The notes beneath the pieces were generated by a model. The model saw only the letters and a list, made by a program, of their open reading frames with translations, did no database searches and was not told the origin of the DNA. A program made the position numbers and the translations under genes. A stretch of 64,000 nt of DNA, from NCBI GenBank assembly GCA_910585075.1, contig CAJUED010000001.1, forward strand, positions 124,001 to 188,000. Reading direction: 5' to 3'. Below are positions 25,901 to 35,674 of the stretch, in pieces (within the stretch, counting starts at the first letter, position 1; the number at the start of each line of letters is the position of its first letter). The DNA is from an uncultured Lachnospiraceae bacterium (GTDB lineage: Bacteria; Bacillota; Clostridia; Lachnospirales; Lachnospiraceae).

Positions 25901-28123
25901 TTACGCACGTTCTACAACCATCTTTGACTTTCTCATCAGCATTGCTAAATATACCAGCACAACAATCACCGATATCAGAGATACAATATCTCCGATTTTC
26001 CATAATACAGGAGCATCAAAATACGCAATCAATTCCCCCGATGTACTGTCCTCATTCAAATACGCCCGAAGGACACCTTTTTCCCCTTTTTCCACACTTA
26101 GCTTTTGACCACCAAGCTCTACTGTATAATGTGGATAATAATATAGCGGCAGCTCCACATATCCCTGTTCCCCGGCACTCTCTATCACCAGATCACACTT
26201 CACTTTGCCTTCTTTTCTGCTTAAATTTTTGCAGACCGCCTTAACGTCCTGGGAAGTCCAAATACGCTTGCCCATATTCACTATATCTTCATTGGTATCT
26301 CCGTCATATAAATACAGATCGTCCGTATAATTTACAGCTGCCACAGCCTCCTTACAATCATAGGAATTCAGCTGAATTATGCTTTCCAGCGGATACAGAC
26401 AGCTTCCAATGGCCAGGAATAAGGATAGCATTACGATTGTTCTTTTTTGGTCAGGGTATTTCTTTAGCAGGTATACAACTAAAATACCCGCCACAACACA
26501 AAACAGCAGCGCCGGAACAATCAGTAAACGGCTGAGAAATTGTAATGACCTTACCAGTCTGCCTATTATTTCCACCTTTGCCAGCATTGTCCACGGAAAA
26601 AACCACATGGTCATTACAATTGCAATGCTGCCTGTTACCACGAAGTGGACGCCCAATTTTCTTAATTCCTCGCCCTTTTGAATTTTTCCAATTTCTTCTT
26701 TGTTTTTATAGCAATATACACCGAATAAGATTACAACCGCTACAAGAATTCCACCTATGGATAGAGGCATTTCTCCCTTGGTTGTGCCTCTTAAAATCTG
26801 CGCTCCCTCCATTTTTACAAATGTGGCAAATACCTCCGAGAGGTAAACCACCATATCCGGCAGAAAAGGCTTTCCAATAAAAACGAAAAATTCTTCACGC
26901 ATATATTGCAGCAGGGGGATAATTGTTCCCAAATTCAAAAGAATGGTAAGCCCTGCCGCCTTTAAAAGCGCTAAAATTCTCACCGGTTCCTTCAGCATAT
27001 GTTTAACCTGACCCAGGCACATAAAAAATGTGAACGCCAGGAAAATCTCCGTTGTCAATATATGCTGCTGAAATATCAAGGTTATCCCCAGACAGGCCCA
27101 TATCCACTTTTTATGATTTCCCACTACAATTTCATACATTCCATACAGCGCCAATGGCAGAAAAGCCGCGGCTAAATACTCGCCCACCGCCGCCCTGCAG
27201 TAAACATTGGTAAGACGGTATAGACCCAGCGTATAAAGCGCGCTGCCAACAAGCCCCCCGTAAGATGAATCCAGTATTTTCTTGAAGGAATACCATGAGA
27301 TAATAACCGTCAGTATTGTTCCAATCCACACTAACAGCTTGTAGCTGTTAAGCAGTGACATGCCTAAAAGCCGGAATGCTGCCGGAATATAAATCATAAG
27401 CTGTGGATACATAATCGGTGAAATGTATCCGTATCCATTGGACTGAACCATATTGATTCTTGCCGGGAATACTCCCTCCTTTAATCCCTGATAAACGCCT
27501 TCGATTCGAAGCAGATGAAACTCCAAATCATGGGCTTCCTGTAAAAAACTGTTCATATAGGGAAGCATTGCAACTACAGTAACCAATATTAACCCCAGGA
27601 ACACCGCCAGCTTTTCAGAATTATCCTTCCACCTCCTGATAAGATAAACAATAACCCCAACCGCCAGAAGCCACATAAGATAAATCAGGATTGCATCGTT
27701 ATATTTCTTTGTATTTCTGTAGGAAATCTCTGTAACAGTACAGTTTCCTTCATTTTTAACCACCCTCATTCTCACATCGGTGGTGTATTCCTCAAAGGTA
27801 ACCTCAACAGAAGTCCTGTCGGCTGTGACAGGAAGCTCCACTCTGGTAAAAACTTTGCCCAGATTTCCTTCTTCGTCCATGGTGTCCGGTGCATAAATTT
27901 CCGCGTAATTCTCCTCACTGTCATTTTCATAAGACAGCGCAAAAACCCAGGTTCCTGCTTCATACTTCGTGGGCAAGTCCCTGGGTTTCACAATGCGAAA
28001 GTCCAGGTCGTTTCTCCATGAATCAAATGCACCTATTCCCAAAAGCAGCATAATGAATCCCAACAGTATCATATATTTACTTTTCAGAAAATCAGTCTTT
28101 TTTTGAGAATCTCTTTCCACCAT
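25901..28123 (-). CDS. Polytopic membrane protein, GT-C / YfhO-like
   Basis: A 740-residue protein with an N-terminal helix, an extracytoplasmic beta domain (about 36-150), about 11 membrane helices and a C-terminal extracytoplasmic domain ending in a last helix. The first large loop contains AHDLEFHLLRIEGVYQGLKEG, the acidic pattern of the GT-C/YfhO-like proteins that add sugars to teichoic-type polymers. Its architecture parallels the next gene (23284-25803), so the pair may modify the same polymer. Its start overlaps the preceding stop as TAATG, showing coupling to the GT-D gene. Confidence 0.72.
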   Translation of the reverse strand: MVERDSQKKTDFLKSKYMILLGFIMLLLGIGAFDSWRNDLDFRIVKPRDLPTKYEAGTWVFALSYENDSEENYAEIYAPDTMDEEGNLGKVFTRVELPVTADRTSVEVTFEEYTTDVRMRVVKNEGNCTVTEISYRNTKKYNDAILIYLMWLLAVGVIVYLIRRWKDNSEKLAVFLGLILVTVVAMLPYMNSFLQEAHDLEFHLLRIEGVYQGLKEGVFPARINMVQSNGYGYISPIMYPQLMIYIPAAFRLLGMSLLNSYKLLVWIGTILTVIISWYSFKKILDSSYGGLVGSALYTLGLYRLTNVYCRAAVGEYLAAAFLPLALYGMYEIVVGNHKKWIWACLGITLIFQQHILTTEIFLAFTFFMCLGQVKHMLKEPVRILALLKAAGLTILLNLGTIIPLLQYMREEFFVFIGKPFLPDMVVYLSEVFATFVKMEGAQILRGTTKGEMPLSIGGILVAVVILFGVYCYKNKEEIGKIQKGEELRKLGVHFVVTGSIAIVMTMWFFPWTMLAKVEIIGRLVRSLQFLSRLLIVPALLFCVVAGILVVYLLKKYPDQKRTIVMLSLFLAIGSCLYPLESIIQLNSYDCKEAVAAVNYTDDLYLYDGDTNEDIVNMGKRIWTSQDVKAVCKNLSRKEGKVKCDLVIESAGEQGYVELPLYYYPHYTVELGGQKLSVEKGEKGVLRAYLNEDSTSGELIAYFDAPVLWKIGDIVSLISVIVVLVYLAMLMRKSKMVVERA

Positions 28124-29112
28124 TACCAGTAACAGCCTCCTTCCACCTTTTGATTATGCTTTGGCGTCTCGGAGGGTAACGGATACCGCCATGCGTCGTT
28201 AAAGGCTACCCGATAGGTACGGCATTCCACCCACCTTCTCCCTTTAATCCCAAACATAATCTGCGTGACTCCTCCCAAGTGAATCACCTGTTTTCCTGCC
28301 TTCTTCAGCTTTGCTGCCAGCGGGAACCCATAGGCGCCGCATCCGATAATCGCAATATCAAAGTCTTTTTTCATTGCCTCCTGGTACATATATTCAAGGG
28401 CCTCAAACCAGGTTTCAAATCTGTCGTCCTTTTCCCCTGCAATAGTCTGTACCGCCTTTAAAGTCAAAAGTTCAAACTCCGGCAGTACCTCCGTTCCTGG
28501 GAAAAGCAGTTCTCTCTTTTGGTACTGCTCACGAATGGATTCCTCATAAGGATGGATTACCAATACCCTTTTCCCTTTTAAAGCTCTGGACCAGGGCTTA
28601 CTGCACCGCCAGGGTTCCAAACGAAACAGAAAAGTCAGCTCCACCTGAGGCATATATTCTTCAATCACATAGTCTTCCATATGGCAGTGCCACATTCCAA
28701 GCAGATCCACACTTTTGCAGGACTCTAACATTAAATCTGTGAATGTCTCAGCCAGCTCCTCTTTCATTGGAAAGAACCCCGCCCCCTGGCCCAGCAATCC
28801 AAACCATTCCGCAAACCGCTCGTCGTTTTCCTTAGAGCGCCCGCATATTCTGTTTTTCAGTACGGAAGTCATCACGGAAATCTCCGTATTCCCAAATCTG
28901 GCCGCCATAAATGGCTCTCCGGAGAGAATCTTTTGATAAATCCATTCATTGGTTGCCTTTGTAGACATAATCCATTGATGCGCAAAGTGCGGCATATACA
29001 AGTCATAGTGAAGATATTTTTCAAAGATATGTCTCTGCAAAACCTTTCTGAAATAAAAATCTCTGAATTTCCAGCGCGCTTCGTATAATTTCCATTTCGT
29101 TTTTTTATCCAT
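28123..29112 (-). CDS. GT-D-fold glycosyltransferase-like protein
   Basis: A 329-residue cytoplasmic protein with AARFGNTEIS near 55, VLVIHPYEESI near 190 and IIGCGAYGFPLAAKLKKAGKQVIHLGG near 255-280, the features of the GT-D glycosyltransferase fold found in Gram-positive surface-glycan clusters. These enzymes transfer a sugar from a nucleotide donor, but the sugar here is unknown. The ATG at 29112 follows AAAGGAT and overlaps the stop of the GT32 gene by eight bases; the frame to 29154 is inside that gene. The next gene starts at its stop codon. Confidence 0.78.
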   Translation of the reverse strand: MDKKTKWKLYEARWKFRDFYFRKVLQRHIFEKYLHYDLYMPHFAHQWIMSTKATNEWIYQKILSGEPFMAARFGNTEISVMTSVLKNRICGRSKENDERFAEWFGLLGQGAGFFPMKEELAETFTDLMLESCKSVDLLGMWHCHMEDYVIEEYMPQVELTFLFRLEPWRCSKPWSRALKGKRVLVIHPYEESIREQYQKRELLFPGTEVLPEFELLTLKAVQTIAGEKDDRFETWFEALEYMYQEAMKKDFDIAIIGCGAYGFPLAAKLKKAGKQVIHLGGVTQIMFGIKGRRWVECRTYRVAFNDAWRYPLPSETPKHNQKVEGGCYW

Positions 29113-29896
29113 TGTCGTTATCCTTTTCTCCCGGCTTTTCCTCCTGCCATTCACGGTCGCCCTTTATTTTATGTTTCAGCTTTCGCATTACCCGGTAGGT
29201 TTCTATACCGAACAGTTTTAGAAATAATTTTTTGAAGGCCAGTGACATCTTCTCAAAGGGGCTGCGCCAGGATGCGGTGTAATGGTGCACTGCCACGGTA
29301 TTTTCCGTAACTGTGTAAAGCATATTATATACATCATACCCCCCAAAGACCTCATTGGGGTAAATTCGTATTCCCTCTGCAAGCTCCTGATATTTTCCAT
29401 TGGGTATCATGCCAAATTCCGCCGCCAATTTTCCCAGAAGATTTGTATTGGGCGTGAGCCGCATTTCTCCTTTTTCATCGTAAAATCCAACACTGTCGTA
29501 ATAAGCTAAAAAGCGCCGCATTATTTCATGTCCGGGTACTGCCGCCATAAATCCTGTCATCAGCGCGTCAAGGCGCTCGAAAGCAACCACAAACTCCGCC
29601 CTCTCCAGCTTGTCCTCAAAATTCCTAAGGGCCTCAACATCCGTATCAAAATAAATACCTCCATAATGATACAGTACATAAACCCGCAGATAGTCGCTCA
29701 CAAAAGCATATTTATGAGCTTCATATGCTTCCCTTGCAAATGGGAAATCGGCAAATGGAAAGTTATCTTCATTCCATTCCCTGATTTCATAATCGGGCAG
29801 ATATTTCTTCCACGATGCGATACAATTCTCTATTAATTTGGATTTTTTTCCTCTTCCAAACCACCCATAATGGATTATTTTAGGAATCCGTCCCAT
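29105..29896 (-). CDS. GT32 family glycosyltransferase (OCH1-like)
   Basis: A 263-residue enzyme beginning IPKIIHYGWFG, with the DXD block YAFVSDYLRVYVLYHYGGIYFDTDVE near 75-105. This is the signature of the DXD sugar-binding GT32 family (OCH1, capsular galactosyl or mannosyl transferases). It transfers a sugar from a nucleotide donor in the cytoplasm. GGAGG nine bases before the ATG at 29896 fixes the start; the longer GTG frame begins inside the ribosome site. It heads a tight run of four overlapping or abutting genes reaching 23284. Confidence 0.88.
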   Translation of the reverse strand: MGRIPKIIHYGWFGRGKKSKLIENCIASWKKYLPDYEIREWNEDNFPFADFPFAREAYEAHKYAFVSDYLRVYVLYHYGGIYFDTDVEALRNFEDKLERAEFVVAFERLDALMTGFMAAVPGHEIMRRFLAYYDSVGFYDEKGEMRLTPNTNLLGKLAAEFGMIPNGKYQELAEGIRIYPNEVFGGYDVYNMLYTVTENTVAVHHYTASWRSPFEKMSLAFKKLFLKLFGIETYRVMRKLKHKIKGDREWQEEKPGEKDNDNG

Positions 29897-29916
29897 AACA
29901 TCGTTCCTCCACACTG

Positions 29917-29976
29917 ATCCTTCATGTTGCCGCCCCTCCCCACAAATGTACTACATGCGCAACATGTAATGTATAC
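29917..29976. repeat. Copy A of a duplicated intergenic element with an inverted repeat
   Basis: This stretch, just upstream of the GT32 gene, aligns with 61275-61330 over about 57 bases: the conserved order is GTATAC, TAC.TGT.GC..ATGTAGTA, GGGG, GGC..CATGA.GGAT. Both copies hold a short inverted repeat (here TACATG with CATGTA). See findings. Confidence 0.6.
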
Positions 29977-30058
29977 GATGATGTCAGCACTAATTTGCAT
30001 CTGCCATTAAACAATTTACCCCTAGTCACTACCACTGCCGTCAGGACCATATCAACTT

Positions 30059-31840
30059 CTACACCGGATTTTCCACCTGTACCACACGGCCGTCCTTCAC
30101 CTCATAGACAATATCACAGTTTTTGATTGTAGAAAGCCTGTGGGCAATGACAATCAACGTCTTGCTCCCCGCTAAAGATTCAATTGCCTCCATAACCGCT
30201 GCTTCCGTCTCGTTGTCTAAGGCTGACGTCGCCTCGTCAAGCACCAGAATCGGGGGATCATTATAAAGCGCCCGGGCAATGCCGATACGCTGTCTTTGCC
30301 CGCCTGAAAGTTTAATTCCGCTTTCTCCTATTATAGAGTCAAGCCCAAATTCCATCTGCTGCACAAAATCTTTTAGCTGGGCCTGTTCGAGAGCTCTCCA
30401 TATCTTTTTCTCGTCAATGTCCTGCGGTGCAATACCAAAAGCGATATTATTTTTTACGGTATCATCCATCAAATAAATGGATTGAGGAATGTATCCTATA
30501 CTTTTGTGCCATCTTGACAGATTTTCAAATATGTCTGTCTGGTCCGCATAAATCTTTCCTTCAAGAGGGGTAAGGGCACCCAGAATAATGTCTGCAAGCG
30601 TTGTTTTCCCTGCACCGGAAGGCCCGATAAATGCTACCGAAGTATTTTGGGCAATGGAAAAGGACACGTCATCAAGCACATTATGCTCCATCTCAGGATA
30701 TGTAAATGTCAGGTGTTCTATCCTGAGTTCTTTTTCCAGGGAAAGTTCCTTTCCCTGGGACATTTTATTTCCCTGGGAAATTTCCATTTCCATTCCTTCC
30801 TGAAAATCTGCGTCCTCCAAATGCTCAATTTCTTTTAGGTCCTTATAAACTTCATTTAAAGCAGCTTTATTAAACAAAATAACGCTGAGATAATTGGCAA
30901 TACGATTAAAAGATGGCAAAAGCCGAAATGCCGCAATAGCAAATACCGCAATTGTTGATATAAAATAGCGGCTGGCCGTGCCGTTGAGAAGCTTGAGAGC
31001 CACTACCGTCAATAACCCTGTAACACACACCACCTCCATGACAGGCTTGGGCGCCACCTGCAAAAAGCGGTAATTTCCCTCACACTCGGCGAACACTTTA
31101 TAACTCTGGTTAAACTGCTCTAAGAAAAATCGCTCCCTTCCCATAACTTTCGTTTCTTTAATGCCGCCAAAAGACTGCTGGAGCCACTTTACAATTTCCG
31201 CATTATATCTTCTTTCTTTTTCGCCGTTCTCCTCTAAATTTCTCTTGAAAAACTTCGCAAATAGCAAGACAAATATAACCAGAAAACCGCCAACACCAAT
31301 CGTGATGGATTTATCCTTGATCAGCATATAAATGCCAAGAACTATACAGACACATATCTCCGTGAGAAGCTGGATAACAGCCAGAATTCCATGAAACATC
31401 ATTACCGTATCAGAATTTATATTCCGAATCAGCTCCGCACTGTTATGGGTTACATGAAAGTAGTAGGGCTGCTTTAAGTAGCACTCCATCAGTCTTCCTG
31501 CCAGCCTGGCCTGGTTTTTGAATGTCCACTTATATTGTGTATAATACATTACAGATACGAACACATTTTTAACAATAAATATCAAAATAATGCCAACAGC
31601 CAGTACCGCAATAAAATAGTTTACGTTTGGCAAGTCCAGCATTTCATAGAAGAAACGATATGTTTCATCCGTCTGCACCATTTCAGGGTTCATAACCACA
31701 TCAATGAATGGCAGAACACAGGTCACTCCCAACAGTTCAAGAAAAGAGCCTATGGCAATGATAATAAACAGACAAACTAACTGTATTTTTTGTCTTTTGT
31801 TGAATATATAGTTTAACTTTTTAAATATTTCCATAGCCAT
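30059..31840 (-). CDS. ABC exporter/flippase, PglK/MsbA-like (copy 1)
   Basis: A 593-residue half-transporter with six membrane helices (1-330) and an ATPase domain: Walker A GPSGAGKTT near 410, signature LSGGQRQRIGIARAL near 515 and LVLDEATSALD near 538. It resembles PglK-type flippases, which move lipid-linked oligosaccharides across the membrane. Between the two domains there is a short repeat-like charged insert (SQGNKMSQGKELSLEKEL) coded by a low-complexity stretch near 30735-30785. The start at 31840 follows AGGG. It lies two bases after the DUF6492 gene. A close paralogue is encoded at 59507-61270, suggesting two separate glycans or a duplicated cassette. Confidence 0.87.
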   Translation of the reverse strand: MAMEIFKKLNYIFNKRQKIQLVCLFIIIAIGSFLELLGVTCVLPFIDVVMNPEMVQTDETYRFFYEMLDLPNVNYFIAVLAVGIILIFIVKNVFVSVMYYTQYKWTFKNQARLAGRLMECYLKQPYYFHVTHNSAELIRNINSDTVMMFHGILAVIQLLTEICVCIVLGIYMLIKDKSITIGVGGFLVIFVLLFAKFFKRNLEENGEKERRYNAEIVKWLQQSFGGIKETKVMGRERFFLEQFNQSYKVFAECEGNYRFLQVAPKPVMEVVCVTGLLTVVALKLLNGTASRYFISTIAVFAIAAFRLLPSFNRIANYLSVILFNKAALNEVYKDLKEIEHLEDADFQEGMEMEISQGNKMSQGKELSLEKELRIEHLTFTYPEMEHNVLDDVSFSIAQNTSVAFIGPSGAGKTTLADIILGALTPLEGKIYADQTDIFENLSRWHKSIGYIPQSIYLMDDTVKNNIAFGIAPQDIDEKKIWRALEQAQLKDFVQQMEFGLDSIIGESGIKLSGGQRQRIGIARALYNDPPILVLDEATSALDNETEAAVMEAIESLAGSKTLIVIAHRLSTIKNCDIVYEVKDGRVVQVENPV

Positions 31841-31842
31841 CT

Positions 31843-32826
31843 TTATCCCTTTTCCAGCGTTTCCTTTAATTTCCCGGGCGCACGTTTTATCAAATATTTT
31901 ATCCTGTCTATTTTTTCAAATACCGACCAGATATGCTGATCGATTTTATAATAGTTACTTTCGAAATACCATTTATATATTTCCGTAAAGCTTTTACTTT
32001 GATAGGTTGCTTCATTCAGCCATTTGCTTCGAAAAAGACTGGGCCTGCAAAAGTGCTCAAATGATATGGTATCCAGATCCCTGGAAAGCCATTCTTCCTT
32101 GGCCTTGTCCATCTCAGTCCCCACTATTACCAGGCCATATCGGCATGCTTTCAGCTTTCGCATCCCATAAACACCTGCGTGCTCTGTCAGCATATAGGTA
32201 GCAAAAGTTTCAAATTCGGAAAAACCGGAGCCTTTCATAGCCTCCCTGTCCACAGCACTCAGAATTTTTTCATAGAAGTATTTCCCTTCCAGCTTATCAT
32301 TCTCGCAAATCCGCTGCAACATTTCTTCCATATAAGATTTAAGGATTACCATGTGCTCCACAATAAAACATTTATCGCTTGCTTTTTTCATCCTGCCATC
32401 AAAAATTTTTTCAATCGTGTTGTAATAATCCGGGAAATATTCTTCGCAATAAGAAAATTGTGGTTTCCCATCCTGAAAAAAATCTATTTTCCTTAAGGGA
32501 ATCGTGTCCGCATCCCAGATAAGATAAGATTCTTCCTGGCATTTCAAGGCATACGCCATTTTCAGAAATTGTTGAAAATACCAATTGCTTCGCGTAAAAT
32601 GACCGCCTCCGGCCACTACCAGATCCCGTACCCTTTGTTTGGTCATTCCGGAGTAAAGTTTTTCTTCATCCACAAACTCTGTTCTTTCATCCCCCTGGAA
32701 TATCTGCCTGCCACATGCATTCCCTATGATCACCATTTTACTGATGGGAAGATACTTGAAATAGTACTTTTTATTTTTTTTCAGCATCTGAAAGTGTTCC
32801 GGTGCCGAACAAATTACCAACTCCAT
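31843..32826 (-). CDS. DUF6492-type putative glycosyltransferase
   Basis: A 327-residue soluble protein. The block YLIWDADTIPLRKIDFF near 105 looks like a DXD metal and nucleotide-sugar site, and the overall pattern fits the DUF6492 family found in capsule loci. It probably transfers a sugar in the cytoplasm; donor unknown. GAGAGG precedes the ATG. It shares a transcript with the ABC exporter and lies 53 bases after the fucosyltransferase-like gene. Confidence 0.72.
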   Translation of the reverse strand: MELVICSAPEHFQMLKKNKKYYFKYLPISKMVIIGNACGRQIFQGDERTEFVDEEKLYSGMTKQRVRDLVVAGGGHFTRSNWYFQQFLKMAYALKCQEESYLIWDADTIPLRKIDFFQDGKPQFSYCEEYFPDYYNTIEKIFDGRMKKASDKCFIVEHMVILKSYMEEMLQRICENDKLEGKYFYEKILSAVDREAMKGSGFSEFETFATYMLTEHAGVYGMRKLKACRYGLVIVGTEMDKAKEEWLSRDLDTISFEHFCRPSLFRSKWLNEATYQSKSFTEIYKWYFESNYYKIDQHIWSVFEKIDRIKYLIKRAPGKLKETLEKG

Positions 32827-32879
32827 ATGGATAACCTCTCCCTGTCAAACGCCGCCACACTCCGTGAGTCGGCTTATTG

Positions 32880-33938
32880 TTAAAATGTATTCGTTGCAAT
32901 AATCGTAACGTCCGGCGCGCAGGTAATTTTGTCGGGATTCTCATTTAGAAAGGCTCCCCAAAATCCAAATGAGCTCTCAGTAAAAATATTATGCTTACAC
33001 TTTGCCATAAGCTGCATATCTCTATAGCTCTCCCCGCCTTTATTCCATGTTACGAATTTCACTTTATCCACTGTAAAATTTAGGCCAAAGATCTTTTCAT
33101 TTTCTTCACACCAGCCTATGCTGTTTTCGTCCGTAAAAAAAATAAACACCGGATTCCTCACCCGCTTTTTTATATATTTCACGGCACGCCTGAAATAGCC
33201 GTGCTCATAGCAATGGCCATTCACAGAAAGCAAATCGCTTCTCCTGGCATGAATGGCCACGGAATCAGTATTCTCTATTATCTCCAAAACAGCCCTGTTT
33301 TTCTCATCTGTAATCGGTGGGAACCTGAAAATGTCTCTTACTTCCCTCTCCATTTTTTCCATTCCGAATCCCTTATATTTTAATTTGAGGGAATGCCCCG
33401 TAAAAGCATTTTGCGGGTACTTTCGGAACAGATTGACCGCCTGATTGTCCTTCTCTATTAATTTATTTTTCAGCAAAAGCCTCAGAAATCTTTTACCGTG
33501 ATATCCTACGGTTGTCTTTTGAAAAAAACAGGTTAACAGATACCTTGCCCGGTCTTTGACACGGTCCGAATGTTTCATGTCTCTCGCCGGTCTTCTCCCG
33601 CAATCCACAAGTTCAAGCCCTTCCTGTCTGAATGCATCTGCTATATAGGGAGAATAATTCCAATCCTCTTTCCAAAATTCGCTGTCTTCAACACTTTTCA
33701 GAATCCTGTTCCATGATTCTTCTGAGAACTTTTCCTTTATATCAGGTATTTCTATATCAAAAATCCGTTCCAGCTCATAGCCGTTCCACATGGAAAACAT
33801 ACCGGGCTTGTTTGGTATTTCATATATCATTTTTTCAATATAGCAATCTTCCTGCGGATTCATTTTTTGAATGATCTTATATTCAACATAATCCAGCATT
33901 TGATTTCCCAATCCGGAATCCATATGAACCACTAACAT
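32880..33938 (-). CDS. GT11-like alpha-1,2-fucosyltransferase family protein (1 of 3)
   Basis: A 352-residue protein starting MLVVHMDSGLGNQMLDY, the N-terminal GxGNQ motif of GT11, with the donor motif VAIHARRSD near 230 and a C-terminal CKHNIFTESSFGFWGAFLN that is also typical. The usual role is transfer of fucose from GDP-fucose to galactose. It is longer than most bacterial members, with an insert around 120-200. It begins a transcription unit: a terminator and a promoter lie just upstream. Confidence 0.82.
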   Translation of the reverse strand: MLVVHMDSGLGNQMLDYVEYKIIQKMNPQEDCYIEKMIYEIPNKPGMFSMWNGYELERIFDIEIPDIKEKFSEESWNRILKSVEDSEFWKEDWNYSPYIADAFRQEGLELVDCGRRPARDMKHSDRVKDRARYLLTCFFQKTTVGYHGKRFLRLLLKNKLIEKDNQAVNLFRKYPQNAFTGHSLKLKYKGFGMEKMEREVRDIFRFPPITDEKNRAVLEIIENTDSVAIHARRSDLLSVNGHCYEHGYFRRAVKYIKKRVRNPVFIFFTDENSIGWCEENEKIFGLNFTVDKVKFVTWNKGGESYRDMQLMAKCKHNIFTESSFGFWGAFLNENPDKITCAPDVTIIATNTF

Positions 33939-34003
33939 TTACTCTGCCCCTGATACTATTTCTTTTTTACAATCCGGGCATCAAACGCCCAGCACTCCTT
34001 CTT

Positions 34004-34032
34004 ACTATATCAAAATCACAATAAAAGCGCAA
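34004..34032 (-). promoter_or_regulatory. Possible promoter for the 33938 gene
   Basis: TTGCGC (34027-34032) and TATAGT (34004-34009) are 17 bases apart on the minus strand, about 66 bases before the ATG at 33938. The -35 box is poor, but the position right after a terminator-like hairpin fits a unit boundary. Confidence 0.45.
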
Positions 34033-34043
34033 CAATTTAATAA

Positions 34044-34113
34044 AATCCCAAAACCTGATTCGTAAGAATCATATTCCTGAGAATAATCTCCTTAAGAACC
34101 AGATTTTGGGATT
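34044..34113 (-). terminator. Long inverted repeat spanning the stop of the GT-C gene
   Basis: AATCCCAAAACCTG and CAGATTTTGGGATT form a 14-base stem (one mismatch) around a 42-base loop that itself holds a small GATTCTTACGAATC palindrome; on the minus strand the stem runs into ATTTTATT. One arm overlaps the end of the gene at 34092. Confidence 0.5.
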
Positions 34114-35645
34114 TCAATCCTGTAAACAATATATTCTTCACCCACTGCGGTTTCCTGGCCGGTCTGATACAAAATTTCACATTCTGATAATCTGCCCTCC
34201 GGATCCTTCAGATAAGAATGGTTGGAATTTAAAAGAAAAAAACTCGTTTTTTCCGGAAAAGTCTGTCCTGCCCACAAAAGCAGGCTTTCGAAATCAGTTT
34301 CCCTGCTCTGACTTTCGCTCCAGTCCGCATAGCTCTCTCTCCGGCCGTTTCCCGCAAAATAGAAGTCATATTCCGGCAGATATGCAATAACAGAGGATGC
34401 CAAAGGTACATTGACACTCACGATAAGTTCATCCGGTGATATGTTTTCTCTTATAAATTCTGCTGCGCCGCCTCCGTCCGAATAGCTTCCATAAAGCGCA
34501 TTCTTTAAACTGGAGGTTTCCTCCTGGGAGTTCCATCTGGTAAACATACACACGGCCAGTACCACCAGCAAAGCTTCAATTCCCCCCAGCGCCATTCCTG
34601 TAATCCGCTCACCATCCTCCCTTTTTCCCTTCTGACCGTACATAATCCATATTGCCCAAATCAAAACGAAGCAGAGGGATAAAAAATGCCAGATATGAAG
34701 CCCATACACTATCGCGCTGAAAGCAGCCTGAAATAAATAAGATGCTGCCATAACTGCCAACCCCTGAACATTACGCAGCCTAAAAGAGGCAAGAAGCATA
34801 AGTCCCAGCGTCAAAAGAAAGAAAATAAAACAGAAAGTATGACTTCTTCCTGACAAGCGTTCCAGAATCTGATAGGAACAGTCCTTGACAGCCTGAAACA
34901 GTTCCCTCTTTCCCAGAGTGTTTACCTGAAACATCGGACTGTCCGAGACACTATAAAACTGGGCAATGAGTAAGAACAGGCTGCACAAAGGTATCCATAT
35001 TCCCTTTAAAATATTTCGCAGAGGGGCCATATTCTTCCGCTTACAGCACTGCCACAGGTTTTCCCCCAGCCAAAAGCAAGATATGGATCCTGCAGTCATA
35101 AGCGCAATTACATCAGACTGTACCAGAAGCCCCAACAACAGGCCAAACAAAATACATTTATTATTTCTTTCAGGGTAGTAAACTGCAAGCAAAACCAGTA
35201 ACAGGGCAATCAAGCAGTAATTTCTGGCGATAACCGCATAATAATATGTAAATATAGGACTGAACAGCACAATTGCTTTTACCCATTTATGAAAGGGCGC
35301 TTTGTATAAAAAAAGCCCCGCTGCCATTGCCATAACCATATAGCTGACAATATTAAGTGTACGAAATGGCAGTCCAGCCTTTGCAAAAGGCATCAATAAT
35401 AAATACCACAGGCAAGGATGCCCCTGATATTTGATCTCTCTCAAAAGCCCGAAAGGAGTCAACTCTCTGGCCATCAGCCATACATTTGCCTCATCCCTCC
35501 ATGGTTCATGAAGTACAAGCAATATCCCGTTCAAAATCATGTAGACTGCCAATATAGCTGTCAGAAGAATAAATTCTGTTTTTTTCTGTTTGTATACATC
35601 CGTTCTTTTATCCATTTTTCCGCGAATATGCCTGTTCTTTTCCAC
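34092..35645 (-). CDS. GT-C family membrane glycosyltransferase
   Basis: A 517-residue polytopic protein with about eleven helices. The first extracytoplasmic loop has HEPWRDEANVWLMARE and GHPCLWYLLL, the acidic catalytic pattern of GT39/ArnT-like GT-C enzymes, and a soluble C-terminal domain follows (about 385-517). It would use a polyprenyl-phosphate sugar to modify a surface polymer. The apparent start is a GTG at 35645 preceded by GAGG; an ATG ten codons later is possible. It comes 29 bases after the SGNH lipoprotein gene. Confidence 0.78.
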   Translation of the reverse strand: MEKNRHIRGKMDKRTDVYKQKKTEFILLTAILAVYMILNGILLVLHEPWRDEANVWLMARELTPFGLLREIKYQGHPCLWYLLLMPFAKAGLPFRTLNIVSYMVMAMAAGLFLYKAPFHKWVKAIVLFSPIFTYYYAVIARNYCLIALLLVLLAVYYPERNNKCILFGLLLGLLVQSDVIALMTAGSISCFWLGENLWQCCKRKNMAPLRNILKGIWIPLCSLFLLIAQFYSVSDSPMFQVNTLGKRELFQAVKDCSYQILERLSGRSHTFCFIFFLLTLGLMLLASFRLRNVQGLAVMAASYLFQAAFSAIVYGLHIWHFLSLCFVLIWAIWIMYGQKGKREDGERITGMALGGIEALLVVLAVCMFTRWNSQEETSSLKNALYGSYSDGGGAAEFIRENISPDELIVSVNVPLASSVIAYLPEYDFYFAGNGRRESYADWSESQSRETDFESLLLWAGQTFPEKTSFFLLNSNHSYLKDPEGRLSECEILYQTGQETAVGEEYIVYRIEIPKSGS

Positions 35646-35674
35646 ATGTCCTCAAAAGACAATCCTTTGGAGAC

